Positions 18,353-28,960 are shown, numbered from the stretch's first letter. The stretch: 64,000 nt of DNA from Enterococcus faecalis (GCF_029024925.1 NZ_CP118962.1:718501-782500), one strand, 5' to 3'. Notes: a model not told the origin generated them from the sequence alone. Translations and numbers: made by a program.

Positions 18353-20950
18353 ATGGTTAAAACAGTAAAAAAAGAAAAGACAGAAACGGTTGATGTTTCA
18401 TCAATGATTGATGAATTAGCAACAAAAGCGAATGTCGCTTTAAAAGCAATGGAAGATTTTACACAAGAACAAGTAGATCACATTGTCCATCAAATGGCGA
18501 TGGCGGCGTTAGACCAACATATGCCTTTAGCAAAAATGGCTGTCGAAGAAACTGGCCGTGGAATCTATGAAGATAAAGCAATCAAAAATATGTATGCATC
18601 TGAATACATTTGGAATAATATTAAACATGATAAAACAGTGGGTGTAATTAACAAAGACGAACAAACCGGTTTAATGGAAATTGCTGAGCCAGTTGGCGTG
18701 GTATGTGGGGTCACACCAACAACAAACCCAACGTCAACAACTATTTTTAAATCACTAATCGCCTTAAAAACAAGAAATCCAATTGTTTTTGCTTTCCATC
18801 CTAGCGCACAAAAATGTTCGGCCGAAGCGGCACGTATTGTACGGGATGCGGCGATTGCAGCAGGTGCACCAGAAAATTGTATTCAATGGATTGAACAACC
18901 ATCGATTGATGCAACATCTGCTTTGATGAATCATCCAGGGATTGCCATTGTTTTAGCAACTGGTGGCGCAGGCATGGTAAAATCTGCATACTCAACAGGT
19001 AAACCAGCACTAGGCGTTGGTCCTGGGAACGTACCAGCTTATATTGAAAAAACGGCTAAAGTAAAACGTGCGGTTAATGATTTAATTGTTTCAAAATCAT
19101 TTGATAATGGAATGATTTGTGCTTCTGAGCAAGCGGTCATTGTGGATAAAGAAATTTATGCTTCTGTCAAAGCTGAGTTTGAAGCACATAACGTTTACTT
19201 CGTGAAACCGAATGAATTACAAAAACTAGAAGATGCAGTGATGAATGAAGGCAAATACGCAGTAAATCCAGCGATTGTCGGTAACTCTGCAGAAAAAATT
19301 GCTGAATTAGCAGGAATTAGCGTACCAAAAGGCACAAAAATTTTAGTCGCTGAATTAGAAGGTGCAGGTCCAGAATATCCATTATCAAGAGAAAAATTAT
19401 CGCCAGTTTTAGCAATGATGAAATCAAACAATGCAGAGCATGCTTTTGAACTATGTGAAGCGATGTTAAACTTAGGTGGTTTAGGACATACAGCAGTAAT
19501 TCATACAGAAGATGAAGAGTTACAAGTTGCTTTTGGTTTACGTATGAAAGCTTGTCGTATTTTAGTGAATACTCCATCAGCAGAAGGTGGTATTGGTAAC
19601 ATTTATAACGAAATGATTCCATCCTTAACACTTGGTTGTGGTTCATACGGGAAAAACTCTGTTTCTAAAAACGTATCAGCCATTAACTTAATTAATATTA
19701 AAACGGTAGCGAAACGGAGAAATAATATGCAATGGTTTAAATTACCTCCAAAAATTTTCTTTGAAAAAAATTCTTTACAATATCTACAAAAAATGGAAAA
19801 TGTTGAACGTGTCATGTTAGTTTGTGACCCAGGTATGGTTCAATTTGGCTATGCAGATATCGTACGTAAAGAGCTACAAAAACGTAAAAATGATGTGAAA
19901 ATCGAAGTATTTTCTGATGTTGAACCAAACCCATCAACAAATACTGTTTATGCAGGTACCAAAATGATGGTTGATTTCCAACCAGATACAGTGATTGCCT
20001 TGGGTGGCGGTTCTGCAATGGACGCGGCGAAAGGCATGTGGATGTTCTATGAACACCCAGATACAGAGTTCTTTGGTGCAAAACAAAAATTCTTAGATAT
20101 CCGCAAACGGACATATAAAATTGCCAAACCAGAAAAAACACAATTTGTTTGTATCCCAACTACTTCAGGAACTGGTTCAGAAGTTACACCATTTGCCGTT
20201 ATTACTGATAGTGAAACACACGTGAAATATCCGTTAGCAGACTATGCGTTAACACCAGATGTAGCGATTGTTGATCCACAGTTCGTAATGTCTGTGCCAG
20301 CTTCAGTCACTGCAGATACAGGTATGGATGTTTTAACACATGCTATTGAATCTTATGTTTCCGTGATGGCTTCAGATTACACACGTGGTTTAAGTTTACA
20401 AGCAATCAAGTTAGTTTTCGATCATTTAGAAAATTCAGTGAAACGTCCAGATATGGAATCTCGCGAAAAAATGCATAATGCATCAACCATGGCAGGGATG
20501 GCATTTGCCAATGCATTCTTAGGTATTTGTCACTCTATTGCTCATAAAATTGGTGGGGAATATGGCATTCCACATGGTCGTACAAATGCGATTTTATTAC
20601 CACATATTATTCGTTACAATGCGAAAGATCCATCAAAACACGCAATGTTCCCTAAATATGATTACTTCCGCGCCGATACTGATTATGCAGACATTGCAAA
20701 ATTCTTAGGCTTAAAAGGAAATACTACCGCAGAATTAGTAGAAGCTTTAGCAACAGCAGTAGCAGACTTAGGTAAATCAGTCGGAATTGACATGAACTTG
20801 AAAGCCCAAGGTGTCTCACAAGAAACATTAGACACAACGGTTGATCGTATGGCAGAACTTGCATATGAAGACCAATGTACAACTGCAAATCCGAAAGAAC
20901 CATTAATTAGTGAACTAAAACAAATTATCTTAGATGCTTATGTAGGATAA
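18353..20950 (+). CDS. adhE: Bifunctional acetaldehyde-CoA / alcohol dehydrogenase
   Basis: An 865-residue fusion that reduces acetyl-CoA to acetaldehyde and then ethanol, reoxidising two NADH in mixed-acid fermentation; family members assemble into spirosomes. The N-terminal CoA-acylating aldehyde dehydrogenase (about 1-440) has the catalytic Cys in NGMICASEQ and the VGPGNVPAY loop. The C-terminal Fe-ADH (about 455-865) has [22 protein letters not shown] and the metal region [23 protein letters not shown] 18353 is six bases after AGGAGG; the ATG at 18347 touches the SD and is not used. It is monocistronic, with a Rex operator in front and a perfect hairpin behind. Confidence 0.97.
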   Translation: MVKTVKKEKTETVDVSSMIDELATKANVALKAMEDFTQEQVDHIVHQMAMAALDQHMPLAKMAVEETGRGIYEDKAIKNMYASEYIWNNIKHDKTVGVINKDEQTGLMEIAEPVGVVCGVTPTTNPTSTTIFKSLIALKTRNPIVFAFHPSAQKCSAEAARIVRDAAIAAGAPENCIQWIEQPSIDATSALMNHPGIAIVLATGGAGMVKSAYSTGKPALGVGPGNVPAYIEKTAKVKRAVNDLIVSKSFDNGMICASEQAVIVDKEIYASVKAEFEAHNVYFVKPNELQKLEDAVMNEGKYAVNPAIVGNSAEKIAELAGISVPKGTKILVAELEGAGPEYPLSREKLSPVLAMMKSNNAEHAFELCEAMLNLGGLGHTAVIHTEDEELQVAFGLRMKACRILVNTPSAEGGIGNIYNEMIPSLTLGCGSYGKNSVSKNVSAINLINIKTVAKRRNNMQWFKLPPKIFFEKNSLQYLQKMENVERVMLVCDPGMVQFGYADIVRKELQKRKNDVKIEVFSDVEPNPSTNTVYAGTKMMVDFQPDTVIALGGGSAMDAAKGMWMFYEHPDTEFFGAKQKFLDIRKRTYKIAKPEKTQFVCIPTTSGTGSEVTPFAVITDSETHVKYPLADYALTPDVAIVDPQFVMSVPASVTADTGMDVLTHAIESYVSVMASDYTRGLSLQAIKLVFDHLENSVKRPDMESREKMHNASTMAGMAFANAFLGICHSIAHKIGGEYGIPHGRTNAILLPHIIRYNAKDPSKHAMFPKYDYFRADTDYADIAKFLGLKGNTTAELVEALATAVADLGKSVGIDMNLKAQGVSQETLDTTVDRMAELAYEDQCTTANPKEPLISELKQIILDAYVG

Positions 20951-20962
20951 AAGAACTCAAAT

Positions 20963-20996
20963 AAAGAGACCAGAACATTAATGTTCTGGTCTCTTT
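20963..20996. terminator. Bidirectional terminator between adhE and fni
   Basis: A perfect 34-base palindrome (17-bp arms, 20963-20979 with 20980-20996) rich in GAGACCAGAACAT. It also overlaps the stop codon of the convergent fni gene. Confidence 0.85.
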
Positions 20997-22038
20997 AACG
21001 TTTTGCGAAAACAGTGCTGTCGATACCACGGTTATGACACCAATTAACTAAAACTGGATCGAGGACAAGTGCGGTACTCGTCAATTCTTCTGTCGTCTTT
21101 TTTCCTAAAAGAGTATAAAGCATTTTCACTTCTTCTTGCCATTGCTGTACAAGGGCTAAGGTATTTTCTAAACCATTTTTACTCATAAGGGAAGCTAAGA
21201 TAGTCCCAGCAACTCCCATGCTTTTGGCACCTAAAGCGAGTCCTTTGACAATATCAAGAGAGTTACGCACACCGCCAGAGCCGAGAATAGTTAGTTTCTT
21301 TTGCCAATTTTGTGATTCCAGAAGAGAGATGACCGTTGATTGCCCCCAATCATCTAAGAAAGAAAGTTCTCGTTTCTTCCGCCGGGCATTTTCAATTTGT
21401 GTAAAACTCGTTCCGCCTTGGCCGCTCACATCCGCTGCTTGAACGCCGATAGAGGTAAGTTTTTCTAAGGTTTCTTGGCTCATGCCAAAGCCAACCTCTT
21501 TGACAATGACAGGCACTTCTACGGCCTGTACGATAGCTTCAATCTTGGTTAGCCAATTAGTGAAATCACGATCTCCTTCAGGCATGACCAATTCTTGGGG
21601 CACATTTACATGGATTTGTAAGGCATTCGCTTGAAATAAATCAAGCGCTCGCTTTGCTTCTTCCACACCCAAGCCTGCACCAATATTGGCAAAAATGAGT
21701 CCATCTGGGTTTTCTTTTCGCATAATTTGATACGTATCCGCTAAACTAGCATCTTTTAACGCTGCCGAGACAGATCCTGTCGCAACTAAAAGGCCAGTTT
21801 CTTTGGCAATAATGCCTAATTGCTGATTAATTTCTTTTGCACGCTGGCTACCACCTGTCATTGCATTGACATAAAAAGGTTGGGGAAGCTGAAAAGAAAG
21901 AAACGAAGTGGAAATATCCACTTCGTTAACAGCGGATTCAGCAAACGATTGGTGAACAAAACGCACACGATCAAAGTCATTACTTTTTTTTTTGTGGAAC
22001 GCTTTAGCTAATGATAGATGTTCATCTTTTCGATTCAT
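20995..22038 (-). CDS. fni: Type 2 isopentenyl-diphosphate delta-isomerase
   Basis: A 347-residue FMN/NADPH-dependent isomerase that interconverts IPP and DMAPP, the last step of the mevalonate branch. The motifs RKDEHLSLA (N-terminus), NAMTGGS, GSVSAAL and VSGQGGTSF fit family Fni/IDI-2, and the length is standard. Start set at ATG 22038, preceded by AAGGAG; a longer reading to 22065 has no SD. It overlaps the mvaK2 3' end by 17 bases, implying translational coupling, and is the promoter-distal gene of the four-gene operon. Confidence 0.95.
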   Translation of the reverse strand: MNRKDEHLSLAKAFHKKKSNDFDRVRFVHQSFAESAVNEVDISTSFLSFQLPQPFYVNAMTGGSQRAKEINQQLGIIAKETGLLVATGSVSAALKDASLADTYQIMRKENPDGLIFANIGAGLGVEEAKRALDLFQANALQIHVNVPQELVMPEGDRDFTNWLTKIEAIVQAVEVPVIVKEVGFGMSQETLEKLTSIGVQAADVSGQGGTSFTQIENARRKKRELSFLDDWGQSTVISLLESQNWQKKLTILGSGGVRNSLDIVKGLALGAKSMGVAGTILASLMSKNGLENTLALVQQWQEEVKMLYTLLGKKTTEELTSTALVLDPVLVNWCHNRGIDSTVFAKR

Positions 22039-23128
22039 GCTTCTCCTTACACTCCTTTTGACCATAGGTATAGACGTGAAGTGGCAGTGGGGTAATTCCG
22101 TCTTTTTCCCAAGCAGTCATTAATGGTAAAATCCCGGATTTTTGGCGGAAAATTACAATCCCACAATCGCCCCCGCCAGCGCCAGAAGATTTCGCAGCTC
22201 CTGTATAAGATTCAGCCAAATCACAAAGATTTTTCAAGGCTTCTGTTTCGATTACCACACCAGTCAGTGAAGATAATTCGGCGAGCAATTGGCGATTTTT
22301 AGTAATTTGTTTTTGAATAACAGAAATTTTTCCTGTGTTAAAGCCATTAATCATTGTTTCGACACAAAGCCGACTTTTCATTAAGAACTGCTCATAAGCC
22401 GCTTGTTTTTCTTCTTTTGATTGATGGACTCGATCAACTAAGTCTGAAGTGGACGCAGGACTACCTGTCCAACCAATTAGTAAACGTAGTTGTTTCGGTA
22501 CTTTTAACGGAAAAATCATTAATTCAGGCCAGTCCATTGCTAACAAATCAGTTAATGTTTCAGTGGCTACTTTTTGATTGACCCAATCATGATCGAAGGT
22601 TGAAAAGGCAATCCAGCCCCCGTAACAGCTGGCGGCGATATCTCCGCAAGAACCATTTCCTTGAACGGCTAAGTGAGCTAATGCTGATAATTTGAAAATT
22701 TCCTCATTTTCCAAACCTAAGTCATAAAAAATATTCAAGGCTTTGACAGTTCCAACGGTTACTGCACCGCTTGAACCAAGACCATATTTTCGTCCATTTG
22801 AACTATCTAATTCACTCGTCACTTTTAAATGATAAAATGACAATTCTTTGTTTTGCTCTTGCGCATATTTTTCAGTTAGATGAATCGCCGCTAGAACATA
22901 ATGAAAGGGATTTTCGCGAATATCTAATACAAGCTCACCATTTCGGCGTGTCCAGCGAATAGGTAACGAGCTGTATTGTGCAGATTGAATACTGCCTTCA
23001 TCTGTTGTTTCTTCGACAGTTACAGTTACGAATTGATCCACAGCAACGATAATGGCAGGGTGGCCAGGTTCAACAACGGCATATTCTCCTGCAATAAATA
23101 ACTTTCCTGGCGTAGTAACTTCAATCAT
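22022..23128 (-). CDS. mvaK2: Phosphomevalonate kinase
   Basis: A 368-residue GHMP-family kinase that converts 5-phosphomevalonate to the diphosphate. The N-terminal [17 protein letters not shown] and glycine-rich [16 protein letters not shown] loop are diagnostic, and a C-terminal [13 protein letters not shown] motif completes the GHMP set. It lies between mvaD (2-base gap) and fni (overlap) in the mevalonate operon. Confidence 0.95.
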   Translation of the reverse strand: MIEVTTPGKLFIAGEYAVVEPGHPAIIVAVDQFVTVTVEETTDEGSIQSAQYSSLPIRWTRRNGELVLDIRENPFHYVLAAIHLTEKYAQEQNKELSFYHLKVTSELDSSNGRKYGLGSSGAVTVGTVKALNIFYDLGLENEEIFKLSALAHLAVQGNGSCGDIAASCYGGWIAFSTFDHDWVNQKVATETLTDLLAMDWPELMIFPLKVPKQLRLLIGWTGSPASTSDLVDRVHQSKEEKQAAYEQFLMKSRLCVETMINGFNTGKISVIQKQITKNRQLLAELSSLTGVVIETEALKNLCDLAESYTGAAKSSGAGGGDCGIVIFRQKSGILPLMTAWEKDGITPLPLHVYTYGQKECKEKHESKR

Positions 23129-23130
23129 GC

Positions 23131-24126
23131 TTATTTATCCATTCCTTTCGTTTCAAACAATTCAATTCCGGGACCAGCAAAAGCTGGGACTAACTGCTCT
23201 TTTGAAAAATGTTCACTTAAAAATGTTTTTAATGCTTCTAAGTTTTTCTTTTCGACTAAGACCTTGACATTCGGACCTGCATCCATTGTAAAGTAACAAG
23301 GAATTCCTTTGGCCCGTGCTTGGCGAACTAAAGCCATCGCTTGTAAACTGCCTGGGGACCAGTAAGTAAATGGAGGGACAGCACCTAAGGTTGTTCCATG
23401 CATCCTTAACCCATTGGCTTCAATGATTTCTCCTAAACGAGGGAAGTCTTTTGTTTTAATTGCTTCATGAACTTGGGATAAATCTTTTTCCACATTGTCC
23501 AACCAACCTTGATAAAAGCTAGAAGTTTCTACTGTTCGTTTCATTCCATCACGGCTGGAAACATCTTTTTCGCCATCGTTAATTAAGATAAAGAGCATGG
23601 CCAATTCGTTTTCCCAATTATTGGCTGGAATATTTTCAGCAAACGAAGTTTCATCAGAGTGGCCTTTGTTCCATTGAGCAAAACCACCAAAAATGCTGCG
23701 ACAAGCAGAACCTGAACCACGTCGCGCTAAACGTGATAAGTCTTTTGCTGAAAGATTTAATCCTAAGGCTACGTTACAGGCCCCTGCTAAAGCAGCTAGA
23801 CCACTCGCTGAAGAAGCCAAACCAGCTGCAGTAGGCACAAAATTTTGACTTTCCACTTTTGCAAACCAAGTACAATCGGCTTGTTGACGAACAAGGTTCA
23901 AAAATTCTTTGACTTTTTTTGTTTGTTTTTCGTTTTGCAAGATACCATCTAAAATAAATACATCTTCTGAATAATGGGCATCAAATGTCACAGTTGTTTC
24001 TGTGTAAAAGGCATCTAATGTTAATGATAAACTACTATTCATTGGTAAAATGTATTCTTCATTGGCTTTTCCCCAATATTTAATCAGAGCAATATTTGTA
24101 TGCGCTCGTGCTTTTCCTGAAAGCAT
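23131..24126 (-). CDS. mvaD: Diphosphomevalonate decarboxylase
   Basis: A 331-residue GHMP enzyme that phosphorylates and decarboxylates mevalonate diphosphate to IPP. The N-terminal ARAHTNIALIKYWGKAN motif, the PTAAGLASSASGLAAL phosphate loop and a TMDAGPNVKVL segment with the catalytic Asp are present. ATG 24126 is chosen (GAGGTG SD); it overlaps the mvaK1 stop by one base. A 10-residue longer reading exists but lacks an SD. Confidence 0.96.
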   Translation of the reverse strand: MLSGKARAHTNIALIKYWGKANEEYILPMNSSLSLTLDAFYTETTVTFDAHYSEDVFILDGILQNEKQTKKVKEFLNLVRQQADCTWFAKVESQNFVPTAAGLASSASGLAALAGACNVALGLNLSAKDLSRLARRGSGSACRSIFGGFAQWNKGHSDETSFAENIPANNWENELAMLFILINDGEKDVSSRDGMKRTVETSSFYQGWLDNVEKDLSQVHEAIKTKDFPRLGEIIEANGLRMHGTTLGAVPPFTYWSPGSLQAMALVRQARAKGIPCYFTMDAGPNVKVLVEKKNLEALKTFLSEHFSKEQLVPAFAGPGIELFETKGMDK

Positions 24127-25070
24127 TACTTTTTCACCTCTAATGATTGAATCCATGTAGCAACAGCTCCATTTTCTTCTAAAGTCTGTGCAATGGTTTG
24201 TGCGGTCTTTTTATTATCTGTTAAGGCAATCATACAGCCACCGCGACCGCCGCCGGTTAATTTTGCTCCTAGAGCGCCATGTTCTAGAGAGAGAGCCACT
24301 AGTCGATCCAGCATATCGTTGCTGACGGTTAATTGCTGGAGTTGCTCTTGCGCTAACGTCATTAGCTGACCTAATTTTTGTTTATCATCTTGTAAAATTG
24401 CCTGCTTCGCTTCTTTAGTAAAAGAACCTAATTGTTTCATTGTTTCAGCGATTGCTGTGGGATTATTTTGAGCTAGCTGCGCAATGTCTTTCACTGCTTC
24501 ACGTGTTTGACCTTTAATTCCCGTATCAGCTACTACTAAGTAGGCATTAGATAAATTCATCGAGAAATGTGTGGGCGGAAATCCTCTAGTAAAAAATAAG
24601 GGATCAGCGCCGCTTGTTGCTGCGGCATCGATACCACTAGGATTGCCATGAGCAATTTTCTCACTTAAGGAAACAAGCTCAAACAATTCTTGATATGTAT
24701 AAGCGTAATCAAAATAATCAAAAAGGCTTCGAACGATGGCCACAGCGGTTGCTGCGCTTGAGCCCATTCCTCGTTCAGCGGGAATCGTACTTGTTAAGGT
24801 CAAAGTGCCTTTAAATGTATCTTCCTTTAAAAAATGTAAGGTTTGCTGAACAACTTCCTTGATATTTGCTAGCTCTTGGGGCACGTCTTCTAGCAATCCT
24901 GTAAAATATGCACAATCAATCTGCATAGTTTTTGCTGGGGTAAAGACGGCTGTGATTTCTGTCGCTTGAAAAGGAAAGGCGATTGCTGGTTCGCCGTAAA
25001 CAACGGCGTGTTCCCCCATTAAAATAATTTTTCCCGTCGCTTGACCGAGGCCTTGTTTTTTTATATTCAT
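24126..25070 (-). CDS. mvaK1: Mevalonate kinase
   Basis: A 314-residue GHMP kinase that phosphorylates mevalonate. It has GKIILMGEHAVVYGEPA at the N-terminus, the ATP loop ERGMGSSAATAVAIV and the C-terminal KLTGGGRGGCMIAL motif. It is the first gene of the minus-strand mvaK1-mvaD-mvaK2-fni operon, which feeds undecaprenyl and other isoprenoid synthesis. HMG-CoA synthase and reductase are encoded elsewhere. Confidence 0.96.
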   Translation of the reverse strand: MNIKKQGLGQATGKIILMGEHAVVYGEPAIAFPFQATEITAVFTPAKTMQIDCAYFTGLLEDVPQELANIKEVVQQTLHFLKEDTFKGTLTLTSTIPAERGMGSSAATAVAIVRSLFDYFDYAYTYQELFELVSLSEKIAHGNPSGIDAAATSGADPLFFTRGFPPTHFSMNLSNAYLVVADTGIKGQTREAVKDIAQLAQNNPTAIAETMKQLGSFTKEAKQAILQDDKQKLGQLMTLAQEQLQQLTVSNDMLDRLVALSLEHGALGAKLTGGGRGGCMIALTDNKKTAQTIAQTLEENGAVATWIQSLEVKK

Positions 25071-25250
25071 TCACTGACATTCCTTTTGAGTAGAATCGAG
25101 TATAGGACAAAAGACGTTCTTGGATTAGAAGAACGTTTGTCATAATCTCTTCATGATTTATAGGAAATGATTCCAAAAGTTTCTCTTGTTCCAAAAAAAG
25201 AGATTGCTTAACCTAAGATAGTTTACCTAAAAATAAGGCACAAGTAAAAT

Positions 25251-25310
25251 GGTTCCGTTGGTTTTTCCAAAAAATTAATAACAATTTAATAAGAAAGAAC
25301 CGACAGAACC
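25251..25310. repeat. Imperfect inverted repeat in the mvaK1-efsqnr gap
   Basis: GGTTCCGTTGGTT (25251-25263) pairs imperfectly with AACCGACAGAACC (25298-25310). It lies between the efsqnr stop and the mva promoter region and may act in ending the efsqnr transcript. Otherwise the 269-base gap shows no gene. Confidence 0.4.
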
Positions 25311-25339
25311 AGTTATTCGGCTATTTTTTTAAAATTTTC

Positions 25340-25975
25340 TTAGGTAATCACCAAACCAAGGGCACTTGCCAAATAAATGGCTTGTTCAGGGGTGACTTTA
25401 AGACCTGATAAATAGTTTGGTGAGAAAGTCAAGCGTTCAAAGGTGTTTTGGGAAAAATCCAATCCTTTTAAAGAAGTATTTAGCCAATTACTTTCGGTTA
25501 AATCGCAAGCTTCTAGCAGGAGTTTCTTCCAGGTGACCTCGAAAAATTCACTTTCGACTAAACGAGTCTGATTAAAGTGAACAAGATTAAAATTTGCAAA
25601 ACGAAAAGAAGCATAATCGGCTTTGCAATCTTCAAATAGACAATCTTTTAAATAGCTATCTGCAAAATTCGTTCCTGTCAAATTGCAACGAAGGAAAGTC
25701 ACTCGATGAAAACTGCCAGACAGCCATTCGACGTTAGAAAAATCGCAAGCTTCAAAACGCACATTACTACAATCAAAAGAAGCAAACTGGCCATTTGCTA
25801 ATGAAAGATGATCGAAAACAGCATCCCGAAAGACTAAGTTACGAACTTCTTGATTCGATAAATCAATCTGCTGATACAAATGATTTTCTAAGATTGCCTC
25901 ATCTTCTAATTGACAGTTCGCTAATAGAGGAAGTTGTTCTGGCAGATTTGGTGGCAAGGGATAAGTTATTTTCAT
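25340..25975 (-). CDS. Qnr-type pentapeptide repeat protein (EfsQnr)
   Basis: A 211-residue right-handed beta-helix protein. From about residue 45 to 185 it is built of five-residue repeats of the A(D/N)LXX kind with central F/L/C residues, for example FRDAVF, FASFDCSNVRFEACDF and NFADSYLKDCLFEDC. The sequence corresponds to the chromosomal EfsQnr of E. faecalis, a DNA mimic that protects DNA gyrase from fluoroquinolones. The C-terminal tail (GLKVTPEQAIYLASALG) is the usual dimerisation region. It is the second gene of a two-gene minus-strand operon with a FUSC-type membrane protein (4-base overlap). The native cellular role is unknown. Confidence 0.93.
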   Translation of the reverse strand: MKITYPLPPNLPEQLPLLANCQLEDEAILENHLYQQIDLSNQEVRNLVFRDAVFDHLSLANGQFASFDCSNVRFEACDFSNVEWLSGSFHRVTFLRCNLTGTNFADSYLKDCLFEDCKADYASFRFANFNLVHFNQTRLVESEFFEVTWKKLLLEACDLTESNWLNTSLKGLDFSQNTFERLTFSPNYLSGLKVTPEQAIYLASALGLVIT

Positions 25976-27045
25976 AAAACGCCTCTTTCTTCTTGTTGAT
26001 TTTCAAAGGTTTCATCAATTGAGTAGGCCCGATTATAGAAACGTAGCGCAGTTGTGAAAACATAAGCGCCGGCAAAACCAAGTAAACTACCTAACACAAT
26101 CCCGACTAATCGATAGTTTAAAAGATTACTAATGACTTGCTGTCGTGCAAGATTTGATAATAATAAGGACATCGGGGTAATAAAAAAGCTGGCAATCGCA
26201 TAGTTTCTGTTAATGAATCCTTCAAAAGCTGCATATAGAATACTAATGATACCGATTGTTTGTAAAGGTGTAAAGGGAATCATTAATAAAATTGCAGAAA
26301 GCAACAAACCAAGACTCGTACCTAGAATCCGTTGCACATTTCGCTGCATCACAGAATGTAAATTTTCCCCTTGTAAAATGGCTGCGCAAGTAAACGTCAT
26401 CCAATAAGCGTTGACTAAATGAAGCGATTGACTTAAATAAGCCGCTAAAAATAAAATGGCCGCATAATGCAAAGCATCTAATAAAGAAGCGGGATCGATA
26501 TAAAGTCGTTCTTGAAGAGACATCCGTTTTTGAAAAACGTAGGGGCGCTTGTCGATGAAATGAAGCACAATGCCCATGATAATGCCGGTCACTACTCCTA
26601 AAAGAACAAAACTGGCCATGATAGGAATCTTATGTAAAGGAAAATTGTTGCTTGTTCCCATTGCGGTTGACATGATAACTAACAAAGCACCAGGCTTCTC
26701 AATGCCATACAATCTAAAAAGTAAGCGTGCAAGAAAAGCGACGATGGCAATTGTAATGGGAATCAACCAAGGTACATGGTGACTTAGCATTCCTAAGCTG
26801 TTGCCCAGAACAATAAAAAAGCCAACAATATTCAGTCTGCGCAATAATTGGGGCAAAGGAAGCGGCTGATAATAAATAAACGTATAAATGCCCATCGAGC
26901 CAAAGGTCCCAATGAGTAAATTATTGGAAAAATAACCAATTAATAATGGAATTGCCATACAAATTGCGACACCAACTAACCGAAATAATTCGTCATTTGC
27001 TTTATCAATAGCAAACAAATCCTTTAAAAACGTAGAATTTTTCAT
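25972..27045 (-). CDS. FUSC/aromatic-acid-exporter-like membrane protein
   Basis: A 357-residue integral membrane protein with two bundles of hydrophobic helices (about 20-160 and 190-340) separated by a short polar KRPYVFQKRMSLQERL loop. This two-halved plan matches the FUSC (fusaric acid resistance) superfamily, whose members export aromatic or lipid-like compounds. It is translationally coupled to efsqnr (ATGA), so the two are co-expressed. The substrate is unknown; co-transcription with a gyrase-protecting protein makes a planar toxic compound an attractive guess, nothing more. Confidence 0.65.
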   Translation of the reverse strand: MKNSTFLKDLFAIDKANDELFRLVGVAICMAIPLLIGYFSNNLLIGTFGSMGIYTFIYYQPLPLPQLLRRLNIVGFFIVLGNSLGMLSHHVPWLIPITIAIVAFLARLLFRLYGIEKPGALLVIMSTAMGTSNNFPLHKIPIMASFVLLGVVTGIIMGIVLHFIDKRPYVFQKRMSLQERLYIDPASLLDALHYAAILFLAAYLSQSLHLVNAYWMTFTCAAILQGENLHSVMQRNVQRILGTSLGLLLSAILLMIPFTPLQTIGIISILYAAFEGFINRNYAIASFFITPMSLLLSNLARQQVISNLLNYRLVGIVLGSLLGFAGAYVFTTALRFYNRAYSIDETFENQQEERGVL

Positions 27046-27181
27046 ATTTTGTCACTCCTTTACTTCCTAATTTACCATAATGTTTAGAAAACTGACAAAA
27101 GAATTGCAATAAAAGACAGGAAGAAAAAGAGTGGTTTCTGATAGGAAGAGAAGAAAAATTAAAAAAAGTTAACATTTTGAC

Positions 27182-27210
27182 TTGCAATTTTAATATGAAA
27201 AATGTAAGAT
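27182..27210 (+). promoter_or_regulatory. Candidate oppA promoter
   Basis: TTGCAA (27182-27187), 17-base spacer, TAAGAT (27205-27210). The predicted transcript begins near 27217, about 70 bases before the oppA start. Confidence 0.5.
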
Positions 27211-27226
27211 ATATTCCATAGCAATA

Positions 27227-27239
27227 AATAATTATTAAA
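27227..27239 (-). promoter_or_regulatory. Candidate TldR target site in the oppA leader
   Basis: On the minus strand TTTAA is followed by TAATTATT; TAATTATT also occurs at 34710-34717 in the putative guide region behind the dead TnpB gene. Read on the plus strand, 27229-27238 (TAATTATTAA) shares ten bases with 34710-34719. The word is short, AT-rich and nearly palindromic, so this is a hypothesis. It would lie just past the predicted oppA transcription start. Confidence 0.35.
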
Positions 27240-27289
27240 TTCTGATTTTTCAGAAAATACAGATTGTATTATTTTAAGGAGGCAACACT

Positions 27290-28960
27290 ATGAAATTGAA
27301 AAAGTCATTAACATTCGGTGTGATTACATTATTTAGCGTAACAACTTTAGCGGCTTGTGGAGGCGGCGGAACGTCAGATAGCTCAAGCGCGTCTGGTGGC
27401 GGTAAGGCAAGTGGCGAACAAGTTTTACGTGTCACAGAACAACAAGAAATGCCAACAGCTGATTTATCACTAGCAACAGACAGAATTAGTTTTATTGCAT
27501 TAAATAATGTATATGAAGGAATTTATCGTTTAGACAAAGATAACAAAGTCCAACCTGCAGGTGCAGCGGAAAAAGCAGAAGTTTCTGAAGATGGACTAAC
27601 ATACAAAATTAAATTAAATAAAGATGCAAAATGGTCAGACGGTAAACCAGTGACTGCTAATGACTATGTTTACGGATGGCAACGAACAGTTGATCCAGCG
27701 ACAGCTTCTGAATATGCTTATCTGTATGCCTCTGTAAAAAATGGTGATGCCATTGCTAAAGGGGAAAAAGATAAATCAGAATTAGGAATTAAAGCAGTCA
27801 GTGATACAGAATTAGAAATCACTTTAGAAAAAGCAACACCATACTTTGATTACTTATTAGCTTTCCCATCGTTCTTCCCACAACGTCAAGATATTGTGGA
27901 AAAATATGGTAAAAATTATGCATCAAACAGCGAAAGTGCTGTCTACAATGGTCCATTCGTCTTAGACGGCTTTGATGGTCCTGGTACAGATACAAAATGG
28001 TCATTCAAGAAAAACGATCAATATTGGGATAAAGACACAGTGAAACTGGACTCAGTAGATGTGAATGTCGTGAAAGAATCACCAACCGCGTTGAACTTGT
28101 TCCAAGATGGACAAACAGACGATGTCGTTCTTTCTGGTGAATTAGCCCAACAAATGGCCAATGACCCAGCTTTTGTTAGTCAAAAAGAAGCATCAACACA
28201 ATATATGGAACTAAATCAACGTGATGAAAAATCACCATTTAGAAATGCGAACTTACGTAAAGCAATTTCTTACTCAATCGACCGTAAAGCGTTAGTTGAA
28301 TCCATCTTAGGGGATGGTTCTATCGAGCCAAACGGTTTAGTACCAGCAGATATGGCAAAAGACCCAAGTGGCGGCAAAGACTTTGCTAAAGAAGCAGGTA
28401 GTCAAATTGAATATGATACGAAAAAAGCTAAAGAATACTGGGAAAAAGCGAAAAAAGAATTGGGGATTTCAACCTTAACAATGGATATTCTTTCTTCAGA
28501 TGCAGATTCTTCTAAGAAAACAGTTGAATTTGTTCAAGGGTCAATTCAAGATGCTTTAGATGGTGTGAAGGTAACGGTTAGTCCGGTTCCATTCTCTGTT
28601 CGTTTAGATCGTTCAAACAAAGGCGACTTTGATGCAGTAATCGGTGGTTGGAGTGCTGACTATGCTGATCCAAGTAGTTTCTTAGACTTATTTGCTTCAG
28701 ATAACTCATATAACCGTGGACGTTATAACAATCCAGAGTTTGACAAGTTCGTGAAAGCTGCAAGTAGTGCAGATGCGACAGATCCTGAAAAACGTTGGGA
28801 TGATATGTTAAATGCAGAGAAAACGATTATGGGAGACATGGGTGTGGTACCATTATTCCAAAAATCAGAAGCGCATTTACGTGCTGAAAAAGTCAAAGAT
28901 GTCGCAGTTCATCCTGCTGGCGCAACGTATGACTACAAATGGGCATACATTTCAGAATAA
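27290..28960 (+). CDS. oppA: Oligopeptide ABC transporter substrate-binding lipoprotein
   Basis: A 556-residue family 5 solute-binding protein. The lipoprotein signal ends TTLAAC (Cys23 lipidated) followed by a glycine/serine linker. The mature domain has the OppA-type WSDGKPVTANDYVYGWQR segment and NLRKAISYSIDRKALV signature. It captures peptides for OppBCDF, which lies downstream but is separated by a terminator hairpin and an oppositely oriented small gene. SD AAGGAGG precedes ATG 27290. Unequal expression of receptor and permease is likely, given the hairpin. Confidence 0.92.
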   Translation: MKLKKSLTFGVITLFSVTTLAACGGGGTSDSSSASGGGKASGEQVLRVTEQQEMPTADLSLATDRISFIALNNVYEGIYRLDKDNKVQPAGAAEKAEVSEDGLTYKIKLNKDAKWSDGKPVTANDYVYGWQRTVDPATASEYAYLYASVKNGDAIAKGEKDKSELGIKAVSDTELEITLEKATPYFDYLLAFPSFFPQRQDIVEKYGKNYASNSESAVYNGPFVLDGFDGPGTDTKWSFKKNDQYWDKDTVKLDSVDVNVVKESPTALNLFQDGQTDDVVLSGELAQQMANDPAFVSQKEASTQYMELNQRDEKSPFRNANLRKAISYSIDRKALVESILGDGSIEPNGLVPADMAKDPSGGKDFAKEAGSQIEYDTKKAKEYWEKAKKELGISTLTMDILSSDADSSKKTVEFVQGSIQDALDGVKVTVSPVPFSVRLDRSNKGDFDAVIGGWSADYADPSSFLDLFASDNSYNRGRYNNPEFDKFVKAASSADATDPEKRWDDMLNAEKTIMGDMGVVPLFQKSEAHLRAEKVKDVAVHPAGATYDYKWAYISE

